Assembly: GCA_030838815.1 (NCBI GenBank)
Contig: JAUZEX010000511.1
Coordinates: 1-5,072 of the forward strand
Direction: 5' to 3'
Source of the DNA: Actinomycetota bacterium
Lineage (GTDB): Bacteria > Actinomycetota > Acidimicrobiia > IMCC26256 > BP-133
Length of the DNA stretch: 5,072 nucleotides
Both the position numbers and the translations under genes were made by a program. Position 1 is the first letter of the stretch. Every line of letters starts with the position of its first letter. The notes below the pieces were generated by a model, which was not told the DNA's origin, searched no databases, and saw nothing but the letters and a program-made list of their open reading frames with translations. Below are positions 1-5,072 of this stretch, in pieces.

Positions 1-897
1 GGGAACTGCTCCACCTGCAAGGCGCAGGTCCTCGCGGGCGAGGTCGATCTCGAGGTGGAGTCGATCTTTTCCCTGAGCGACTTCGAGCGGGAGCAGGGCT
101 TCACCCTGCTGTGCTCGGCCTATCCGCTGTCGGACGCCACCGTCGAGATCGAGGGTCTTGACGCCGCCGAGCTCGACGGGGTCGTTCCCCCGTCCGACTA
201 CGAGGCCGAGGTCGTCGCCGTTCGGGCGCTCACCCATGACATCCGGGCCTTGGACCTGACCCTCGACGGGGTCCTCGAGTTCCGGGCGGGCCAATTCGCC
301 CAGCTCGGGATTCCCGGTCGTGACGTCTGGCGGTCGTACTCGATGGCGAACCCGCCGTCGGCACCGCAGCGGCTCGAGTTCATGATCAAGCTTGTCCCCG
401 GCGGCGCCTTCTCCACCCACCTCGAGGGCCTCCGACCCGGTGACACGTTGAGGGTCAACGCGCCCCATGGGTCGTTCTACGTCCGGGACGGCGACCGTCC
501 GCTGCTGCTGGTCGGCGGAGGGGCCGGGATGGCGCCCCTGTGGTCGATGGTCCAGGACCTGGCCGAGCGGGGTGACCGGCGTCCCGTCCGGTTCTTCTAC
601 GGCGCCCGGAGACCGGCGGATCTGTTTCACCTCGACCCCGTGGCCGCCGCCGGGGCCGCCCTCGGCGACTTCCGCTTCGTCGCCGCCTTGTCCGACGTCG
701 GGCCCGACGACACCGCCGGCCACGAGCACGGGTTCGTGACTGAGGTCGCGGAGCGGCACCTGGGCTCGGATCTCGCCGGCCACGACGCCTATCTCTGCGG
801 CCCGCCGCCGATGATCGACGCCGGGCTGGCCCTCCTCGAGGGCTATGGCCTCGCGGAGCGGGTCACCATCCACTACGACAAGTTCACCGCCTCCTAG
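1..897 (+). CDS. Monooxygenase reductase component, [2Fe-2S]/FAD/NAD(P)H (5' partial)
   Basis: This is an electron-transfer flavoprotein that takes hydride from NAD(P)H onto FAD and passes single electrons through a [2Fe-2S] cluster to an oxygenase. The reading frame is open from base 1, so the start is off-window; 298 residues are visible. Window residues 1-7 (GNCSTCK) carry the second and third cluster cysteines of a plant-type ferredoxin domain, and Cys38 (LLCSAYP) is the fourth; the first lies upstream. Next come an FAD-binding barrel with RSYSMAN at 111-117, the nucleotide-binding GGGAGMAP at 172-179, and CGPPPM starting at Cys266. The C-terminus IHYDKFTAS is typical of reductases of soluble diiron monooxygenases (propane, phenol and methane types). 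That family link is from known motifs; the partner oxygenase is not visible, so a Rieske or other oxygenase remains possible. The GTG at 55 is inside the ferredoxin domain and is not the real start. An SCP2-type gene follows 28 nt downstream. Confidence 0.93.
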   Translation, partial: GNCSTCKAQVLAGEVDLEVESIFSLSDFEREQGFTLLCSAYPLSDATVEIEGLDAAELDGVVPPSDYEAEVVAVRALTHDIRALDLTLDGVLEFRAGQFAQLGIPGRDVWRSYSMANPPSAPQRLEFMIKLVPGGAFSTHLEGLRPGDTLRVNAPHGSFYVRDGDRPLLLVGGGAGMAPLWSMVQDLAERGDRRPVRFFYGARRPADLFHLDPVAAAGAALGDFRFVAALSDVGPDDTAGHEHGFVTEVAERHLGSDLAGHDAYLCGPPPMIDAGLALLEGYGLAERVTIHYDKFTAS

Positions 898-925
898 CGA
901 GGCTCGACCAAGAGAGGGAAGCGCG

Positions 926-1330
926 ATGGCGGTCTACACCGACCAGGCCGAGGCCAAGGACATTTTCGACGCCCTGTGGCAGGGCATCCTGGCCGTCGAG
1001 TCGTCGAACCAACAGTTCTCGAGCGCCGGGACGGTGCTCGGCGTCTATTACACCGATCCGGTCTATTTCGTGGCGATCGACGGCACGCAGGCGCCGGCCG
1101 TACTCGTTTCCGACCCGGACACCAAGGTCGAGATCGAGGTCCGCATGTCGGCCGACACCGCTCACACCTTCTGGAAGGGCGAGCTCAACTTCCCGGTGGC
1201 GATGATGAAAGGGAAGGCGAAGATCAAAGGCCCGTCCGACAAGGCGATGAAGCTCCTTCCGGCGCTGGAGCCGGGCTTCGAGCTCTACCGCCAGATCCTG
1301 AAGGAGCGCGGCCGGGAGGACCTGGTCTAA
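926..1330 (+). CDS. SCP2-type sterol/lipid-binding domain protein (first copy)
   Basis: A small soluble protein of 134 residues, essentially one SCP2 (sterol carrier protein 2) fold. This fold forms a hydrophobic tunnel that binds sterols, fatty acyl groups or other lipophilic ligands. The diagnostic part is residues 68-113: a strand VEIEVRMSAD, then the helix TFWKGELNFPVAMMKGKAKI and GPSDKAMKLLPAL, matching the family pattern in which a 'GEL' turn precedes a 'KGK-K-G' strand and an 'AMKL' helix. There is no signal peptide or membrane segment, so it is probably cytoplasmic. The ATG at 926 is chosen because it is preceded by GAGGGAA at 914-920 and because the frame upstream of it lies inside the reductase gene. 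The stop codon abuts the alcohol dehydrogenase start with no spacer, implying coupled translation. A carrier or substrate-presentation role for the adjacent oxidation enzymes is inferred from context only; the ligand is unknown. Confidence 0.85.
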   Translation: MAVYTDQAEAKDIFDALWQGILAVESSNQQFSSAGTVLGVYYTDPVYFVAIDGTQAPAVLVSDPDTKVEIEVRMSADTAHTFWKGELNFPVAMMKGKAKIKGPSDKAMKLLPALEPGFELYRQILKERGREDLV

Positions 1331-2425
1331 ATGGAGATCCGAGCCGCGGTGGTCGACGCCATCAACGACATCACCGTCCGGACGGTGCAGCTCGACGAGC
1401 CCAAGGCCGGCGAGGTCCTGGTGCGCCTCGTCGCCACCGGCATCTGCCACACCGACCTGTCCATGCTGCGGGGCAACCTTCCCGTCCCCACCCCCTTCGT
1501 GCCCGGTCACGAGGGGGCCGGGGTCGTGGAGGCGGTCGGCCCGGGCGTCACCAGCCCCCAGGTCGGCGACCACGTCATCTGCTCGATCGCCGTGAGCTGC
1601 GGGCAGTGCTACACCTGCGCCCGGGGCGAGACGCCCTGCGAGCTCGCCGGCTCCCTCGCCCTGGCCGGGACCATGCTGGACAACACCGTCCGGCTCCACG
1701 ACGGCGACCGGGACGTGAACCACATCTTCTGCCAGTCGTCCTTCGCCGAGTACACCGTGGTGCCGGCCAGGGCGGCGATCCCGATCCGGCCCGACGTGCC
1801 GCTGGCCCAGGTCGCCTCCCTCGGCTGCGGCGTCGCCACCGGGCTTGGCGCCGTCATCAACAAGGCCAAGGTGACTCCGGGATCGTCGGTCCTCGTCCTC
1901 GGCGCCGGCGGGGTGGGGCTGGCCGCCATGCTCGGCGCCCGGCTCGTCGGCGCGGCCAAGGTCATCGCCGTCGACATCGCCGACGCCAAGCTGGCCAAGG
2001 CGAAGAGCCTCGCCGCCGACGAGACCATCAACTCCGCCGAGGTCGACCTGAGCGACGCCGTCGACGAGCTGACCGGAGGCCGGGGGGTCGACTACGCCGT
2101 CGACTGCGTCGGAATGGAGGGCACGCTGGAGAGCGCCTTCCGCGCCACCCGGGCCGGAGGCACGGTGGTGGCCGTCGGCATCATGCACGCCACGATCTCC
2201 TCCGACATCGACACCTTCAGCCTCATCATGGAGAAGACGCTGACCGGCAGCTACGCCGGGTCCCTGTCGCCGCACCGGGATCTCCCCGCCTGGGTCGACC
2301 TCTTCGCCGCCGGTCGCCTCGACATCGGCGCCCTCATGGACCGCGAGTGCAAGTTGGCCGAAGTGCCCGACGTGCTTGAGGAACTCGAACGGGGCGCCTT
2401 CACCCGAGCCGTCATCGTCCACTGA
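1331..2425 (+). CDS. Zinc-dependent medium-chain alcohol dehydrogenase
   Basis: A 364-residue NAD(P)-dependent alcohol dehydrogenase of the zinc-containing MDR superfamily, reversibly oxidising an alcohol to an aldehyde or ketone. The N-terminal catalytic domain has GICHTD with catalytic zinc ligand Cys39, the PGHEGAG motif with His60-Glu61, and Cys166 (GCGVATG) as third ligand. A structural-zinc lobe is present with Cys90, Cys93, Cys96 and Cys103. The Rossmann domain has GAGGVG at 191-196 and Asp215 at the end of the second strand, which by family knowledge favours NAD over NADP. Length and layout resemble the class III/NDMA-type branch of actinobacterial alcohol dehydrogenases. The start ATG directly follows the TAA of the previous gene; GGGAGGA at 1314-1320 supplies a ribosome site inside that gene. 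Between a monooxygenase reductase and an aldehyde dehydrogenase, it probably handles the alcohol made by the oxygenase. The actual substrate cannot be read from the sequence. Confidence 0.93.
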   Translation: MEIRAAVVDAINDITVRTVQLDEPKAGEVLVRLVATGICHTDLSMLRGNLPVPTPFVPGHEGAGVVEAVGPGVTSPQVGDHVICSIAVSCGQCYTCARGETPCELAGSLALAGTMLDNTVRLHDGDRDVNHIFCQSSFAEYTVVPARAAIPIRPDVPLAQVASLGCGVATGLGAVINKAKVTPGSSVLVLGAGGVGLAAMLGARLVGAAKVIAVDIADAKLAKAKSLAADETINSAEVDLSDAVDELTGGRGVDYAVDCVGMEGTLESAFRATRAGGTVVAVGIMHATISSDIDTFSLIMEKTLTGSYAGSLSPHRDLPAWVDLFAAGRLDIGALMDRECKLAEVPDVLEELERGAFTRAVIVH

Positions 2426-2452
2426 CCCGCCCGCACCGAGAGGAGCGCCGCC

Positions 2453-2887
2453 ATGACCACCGCCGAACCACAAACGGCCGAATCCGGCAACCTCGTCGAG
2501 CTGTTCTCGAAAGAATGGTGCGAGCACGCCATCCAGGTGTGGCTCGAGGTGGCGACGCCGTGCATCGCCGATCCCCCGAACTTCGATTATGTCGTCGAGT
2601 GGGGAGAGACCGACACCGGCGCCTGCTCGCAGACGAAGGCCGTCCCGCCGGGCGTGCCGGCCAGCTGGGATCCCGGGCAGTCCTACGGTCCCGACGACGT
2701 CCAGTTCAGCCTGTGGGCCTCCCGGGACACGTGGAGGAAGATCGGCGAGGGAAAGCTCGACTCCGTCGGGGCGATGGCGGCGAAGCGGCTCCACCTCCGC
2801 AAAGGGCCGATGGCTGTCGTCATCAAGGAGGCCGACGCCTTCAAGCGGCTGGTGTCGTCGTGGGGTCGCATCCCCACCGCCTGGTGA
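2453..2887 (+). CDS. SCP2-type sterol/lipid-binding domain protein (second copy)
   Basis: A 144-residue protein that also looks like a stand-alone SCP2 domain, but clearly diverged from the first copy. After a low-complexity start, residues 14-31 (LVELFSKEW...) form the opening amphipathic helix common in SCP2 proteins. Residues 83-134 hold the diagnostic part: VQFSLWASRDTWRKI, then GEGKLDSVGAMAAKRLHL, then PMAVVIKEADAFKRLV, equivalent to the strand, 'GELD' turn, 'GKLK' strand and final helix of the family. It is rich in tryptophan (residues 22, 30, 50, 72, 88, 94, 137, 144), suiting an aromatic-lined pocket, though that is inference. There is no signal peptide. GAGAGGAG at 2438-2445, seven bases before ATG, supports the start. 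The gap to the alcohol dehydrogenase is 27 nt and its stop overlaps the next start by one base. Role: probable hydrophobic-ligand carrier in the same pathway; ligand unknown. Confidence 0.75.
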   Translation: MTTAEPQTAESGNLVELFSKEWCEHAIQVWLEVATPCIADPPNFDYVVEWGETDTGACSQTKAVPPGVPASWDPGQSYGPDDVQFSLWASRDTWRKIGEGKLDSVGAMAAKRLHLRKGPMAVVIKEADAFKRLVSSWGRIPTAW

Positions 2888-3348
2888 TGAAGGCGAAGGT
2901 GGCCCCGGCCGGGCCGTTCACGGTCTCGCTGGCCGACGAAGATTCGAACGGTGCGGCCTGCCTGGTCCACATGCTCCTGTCCCAGCAGGCGGACGGTGAC
3001 ACGACCGGCCGCTTCGCCCGGGAGGCGGCCAGGCTCCGGCCGGTGAAGCTGGTCCTGACCGACACGCAGGAGGCCTGCGCCGTCGTGGCCGGGCCGGGCG
3101 GGCTCACCGTGACGGACCGGGTCGACGGGCGCTACGCCACCGCCATCGAGGCGGCCAGCCGACACCTCCTCGACGTTCCGCAGCTGCGCCTGGCGGGCCG
3201 TTTCCTGATCACGGGGCCGCTGCGGGGGCCCCGGCTGTGGTCGCTGCTGCGCGACATCGCCGCCCGCCGGGTGGTGATCGGAGGCCTGCTCCGCCATTAC
3301 GCCAACACGATGCGGTTTCTCTGGCTGATCAATGTGCGCGGCCGCTGA
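2887..3348 (+). CDS. Divergent small protein, possibly a third SCP2-like domain
   Basis: A 153-residue protein without a motif I can assign firmly. Its layout resembles degenerate actinobacterial SCP2-like proteins: an N-terminal helical part (residues 23-49), strands around 52-78 (KLVLTDTQEACAVVAGP, GLTVTDRVDG), then a basic, hydrophobic C-terminal half (91-153). That half has LAGRFLITGPLRGPRLWSLL and GGLLRHYANTMRFLWLINV, where the GLLRH plus helix ending is reminiscent of that group. The C-terminus is rich in Arg, Leu and Trp and could lie along a membrane, but no segment is long enough for a confident transmembrane helix. The ATG at 2887 overlaps the previous TGA (TGATG) and lacks a clear Shine-Dalgarno site, so it is probably translated by coupling; GTG at 2884 is an alternative start one codon earlier. 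The strict operon position argues that it is a real gene. Function is inferred, not seen. Confidence 0.7.
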   Translation: MKAKVAPAGPFTVSLADEDSNGAACLVHMLLSQQADGDTTGRFAREAARLRPVKLVLTDTQEACAVVAGPGGLTVTDRVDGRYATAIEAASRHLLDVPQLRLAGRFLITGPLRGPRLWSLLRDIAARRVVIGGLLRHYANTMRFLWLINVRGR

Positions 3349-3358
3349 GGGCGCCCGC

Positions 3359-3366
3359 AAGGAGGA
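3359..3366 (+). promoter_or_regulatory. Strong Shine-Dalgarno site that sets the aldehyde dehydrogenase start
   Basis: AAGGAGGA is a near-perfect complement of the 16S rRNA 3' end. It sits four bases before GTG at 3371. It lies downstream of the in-frame ATG at 3332, so it decides in favour of the GTG start and against the longer version that would overlap the preceding gene. Confidence 0.85.
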
Positions 3367-3370
3367 CGAC

Positions 3371-4810
3371 GTGCTTGAAGCGCCCATGATCATCGGCGGG
3401 AAGGCGGTCTCCCTTCCGGACACCGTCGTCGCCATGAACCCGGCCCGTCTCGACGAGGCGGTCGGGCGGTTCCCGCAGGGCACCGAACGGGAAGCCGACG
3501 CCGCGGTGGCCGCCGCCGCGGCCGCCCTGGCCGAGTGGCGGGCGGTGCCCGTCGCCGAGCGGGCCGAGCGCCTGGTGCAGGCCGGGAACGAGCTGCACCG
3601 GCGGGCCGACGAATGGCAGGCCGACTTCACCCGCGAACACGGCAAGACCCTGGTCGAGAGCGGCTTCGACCTCCAGGTGGCCGGCGACATCCTGCGCTAC
3701 TACGGATCCCACCCTGAGTTCCTCGACGAGCAGGTCCTGACCGACTTCCGCGGGACGCTCCGGGTCAGGAAGCAGCCCCTCGGCGTCTGCGCCGCCATTG
3801 TGCCCTGGAACTGGCCCGTGGCGCTGAGCGCCATGAAGATCGGCCCGGCGCTGCTGGCCGCCAACACCCTCGTCCTCAAGGCACCCGACCACGCCGCGCT
3901 CACGATGCTCCTCGCCGTGGCCGCCGTGGCGGAGTGCTTCCCGCCCGGGGTGCTCAACGTCATCTCCGGTCAGGGCCCGGCCCTCGGCCGGGCGCTCGTG
4001 CGGCACCCCGGCGTCGTCAAGGTCACCCTCACCGGCGGCACCGCCACCGGCAAGGCCGTCGCCGCCGACGCCGCCGAGAGCCTGAAGCGCGTCACCCTCG
4101 AGCTGGGCGGCAACGATCCGGCCATCCTCCTTGCCGACGTGGTGGTCGACGAGAACCTCGCCGAGAACATCGTGCTCGGCGCCTTCACCACCGCCGGCCA
4201 GATCTGCTTCGCCATCAAGCGGCTCTTCGTCCCCCGGGCGCTCTACGGCGACGTCGTCGACCTCCTCCGCACGGCACTCGACGACGTGGTGGTCGGCGAC
4301 GGCCTCCACGCCGACGTGCGGATGGGCCCGGTCAACAACGCCCGGCAGTACGAGTCCGTCACCAGCCTGATCGACCGGTCCCGCCGGGCCGGCCTCACCG
4401 TCGACGAGCGGGGCGTCCTGCACAACGACGCCGACCCGGAGCGGGGGTACTTCATCCGGCCGCACCTCGTGCTCGACCCGCCTGACGAGGCCGAGGTGGT
4501 GTCCTGCGAGCAGTTCGGCCCGGTCCTGCCGGTGCTGGCCTACGACACGGAGGACGAGGCCCTGGCCCGGGCCAACGCCACGCCCTTCGGCCTGTGCTCG
4601 TCGCTCTGGACGAGCGACGAGGAGCGGGCCTTCTCGCTCTGCGACCGGATCGAGGCCGGAACGACCTTCATCAACGGTCACAGCGTGTTCAACGTGGATC
4701 TCGACGCCCCGTTCGGAGGCGTCAAGGAGAGCGGCTACGGCCGCGAGCTCAGCCCCCACGCCGTCGACGAGTACACCCGGCTCCATGCCGTCACCAACAA
4801 ACGCCTCTGA
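3371..4810 (+). CDS. NAD(P)-dependent aldehyde dehydrogenase
   Basis: A 479-residue member of the classical aldehyde dehydrogenase superfamily, oxidising an aldehyde to the carboxylic acid with NAD(P)+. Numbered from the GTG start: PWNWP at 145-149 with oxyanion-hole Asn147; Lys170 in VLKAPD, the cofactor-contacting lysine 23 residues after that Asn as in the family; the glycine motif LTGGTATG (Gly222-Gly227); general-base Glu244 in ELGGNDP; catalytic Cys279 in GQICFAIKR; Glu380 in EQFGP; and FGGVKESGYGRE from 448. All key residues are intact and the length is normal. The cofactor loop carries Asp173 where many NAD-preferring members have Glu. GTG at 3371 is chosen over ATG at 3332 because of AAGGAGGA just before it and because the longer form would overlap the previous gene; ATG at 3386 is a weaker option. 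As the last gene of the operon it probably completes alcohol-to-acid oxidation begun by the monooxygenase and alcohol dehydrogenase. Substrate unknown. Confidence 0.95.
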   Translation: MLEAPMIIGGKAVSLPDTVVAMNPARLDEAVGRFPQGTEREADAAVAAAAAALAEWRAVPVAERAERLVQAGNELHRRADEWQADFTREHGKTLVESGFDLQVAGDILRYYGSHPEFLDEQVLTDFRGTLRVRKQPLGVCAAIVPWNWPVALSAMKIGPALLAANTLVLKAPDHAALTMLLAVAAVAECFPPGVLNVISGQGPALGRALVRHPGVVKVTLTGGTATGKAVAADAAESLKRVTLELGGNDPAILLADVVVDENLAENIVLGAFTTAGQICFAIKRLFVPRALYGDVVDLLRTALDDVVVGDGLHADVRMGPVNNARQYESVTSLIDRSRRAGLTVDERGVLHNDADPERGYFIRPHLVLDPPDEAEVVSCEQFGPVLPVLAYDTEDEALARANATPFGLCSSLWTSDEERAFSLCDRIEAGTTFINGHSVFNVDLDAPFGGVKESGYGRELSPHAVDEYTRLHAVTNKRL

Positions 4811-4816
4811 GGCAGT

Positions 4817-5072
4817 TCACGCCCGCGCCGCATCTGCGTCGAAGGCGGCGGACCAGGCGAGCCTCCCGAGCCGGAGCAGTTCCGGACCGAGGCGCCACGT
4901 CCCAGGGCCGGTCTGCTCGACGCCGCCCCGTTCCTCCAACCCCCGCAGGATCTCGGCGGCGGACGCCGGCGGGAGGCCGACCTGGTCGGCCAGCTCCTCC
5001 GAGGACCGCTGTTCATCGGCGGCCAGGGCGTCGAGGATCGCCAGGACCCCAAGAAGCTCCTTCTCGTCTACC
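4817..5072 (-). CDS. IclR-like winged helix-turn-helix protein, C-terminal part (5' partial)
   Basis: Reading the minus strand from base 5071 gives 84 open codons ending in TGA (complement of 4817-4819); the start is off-window. The visible residues LGVLAILDALAADEQ (7-21), then SSEELADQVGLPPASAAEILRG (23-44), then LEERGGVEQTGPGTWRLGPELLRLG (45-69) match the winged helix-turn-helix of IclR-family regulators: first helix, helix-turn-helix with recognition helix, wing, and the 'RLGP-LL-LG' linker start. In ordinary IclR proteins a ligand-binding domain of about 170 residues follows; here only 15 residues remain. It cannot continue in another frame because the aldehyde dehydrogenase coding end starts 6 nt further on. 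It is therefore a stand-alone DNA-binding protein, or a larger protein with its helix-turn-helix at the C-terminus. Convergent orientation makes it a possible, unproven, regulator of the operon. Confidence 0.75.
   Translation of the reverse strand, partial: VDEKELLGVLAILDALAADEQRSSEELADQVGLPPASAAEILRGLEERGGVEQTGPGTWRLGPELLRLGRLAWSAAFDADAARA

Noticed and set aside
55..57. GTG at 55 as the start of the reductase.
   Set aside because: The same frame upstream (bases 1-54) encodes GNCSTCK, part of the ferredoxin cluster motif, so the protein begins before the window.
889..903. Small inverted repeat GCCTC-CTAGC-GAGGC over the reductase stop codon, considered as a terminator or attenuator.
   Set aside because: The stem is only 5 bp, with no following T-run, and such repeats are expected by chance in DNA this GC-rich.
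976..2379. A 467-codon plus-strand frame overlapping the first SCP2 gene and the alcohol dehydrogenase.
   Set aside because: The translation is an Arg/Gly/Pro-rich run typical of an off-frame reading of GC-rich DNA; the other frame encodes well-conserved proteins.
884..2794. A long open frame of 636 codons on the minus strand, antisense to four plus-strand genes.
   Set aside because: It is a by-product of GC-rich codon use in the plus-strand genes. Its translation is low in complexity (Gly, Asp, Val, His and Arg rich) with no family motif, while the plus strand encodes intact enzymes.
3329..4786. A 485-codon open frame on the minus strand mirroring the aldehyde dehydrogenase gene.
   Set aside because: Same cause: it shadows a gene with all catalytic residues intact, and its product is compositionally biased with no recognisable domain.
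4735..5052. A 105-codon minus-strand frame starting with ATG near the right end.
   Set aside because: Its product is Ser/Arg/Pro-rich without motifs and runs into the aldehyde dehydrogenase gene. The neighbouring minus-strand frame gives a clear winged helix-turn-helix.

Overview
The window is very GC-rich (roughly 70% by eye) and densely coded, with strong G/C bias at third codon positions. Genes are tightly packed with purine-rich Shine-Dalgarno sites. This, with the protein types seen, suggests a high-GC actinobacterium (Actinomycetota). The lineage inside the phylum cannot be fixed from the sequence alone.

Layout: six genes on the plus strand form one apparent operon (1-4810), and one partial gene on the minus strand converges on it (4817-5072). 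In order the plus genes are: (1) the 3' part of a [2Fe-2S]/FAD/NAD(P)H electron-transfer reductase of the multicomponent-monooxygenase type, 1-897, whose 5' end is off-window; (2) a 134-aa SCP2-type lipid/sterol-binding protein, 926-1330; (3) a zinc-dependent medium-chain alcohol dehydrogenase, 1331-2425; (4) a second SCP2-type protein of 144 aa, 2453-2887; (5) a divergent 153-aa protein that looks like a third, degenerate SCP2-like protein, 2887-3348; (6) an NAD(P)-dependent aldehyde dehydrogenase, 3371-4810. Junctions are 28 nt, 0 nt, 27 nt, a 1-nt overlap and 22 nt, so co-transcription and partial translational coupling are likely. No internal promoter or terminator was seen.

How the genes may work together (inference): the reductase passes electrons from NAD(P)H to an oxygenase encoded upstream of the window. 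The oxygenase would hydroxylate a hydrophobic substrate, the alcohol dehydrogenase would oxidise the alcohol to an aldehyde, and the aldehyde dehydrogenase would finish to the acid. The two or three small hydrophobic-ligand-binding proteins interleaved with these enzymes suggest a poorly soluble substrate or intermediate that is carried or presented to the enzymes. That arrangement is the most interesting feature of the window.

The minus-strand gene encodes an IclR-like winged helix-turn-helix that ends almost directly after the DNA-binding domain, only 6 nt from the aldehyde dehydrogenase stop. It is a candidate local regulator with unusual architecture. No RNA genes, mobile elements, CRISPR arrays or significant repeats were found, and no gene-free stretch exceeds 30 bases.
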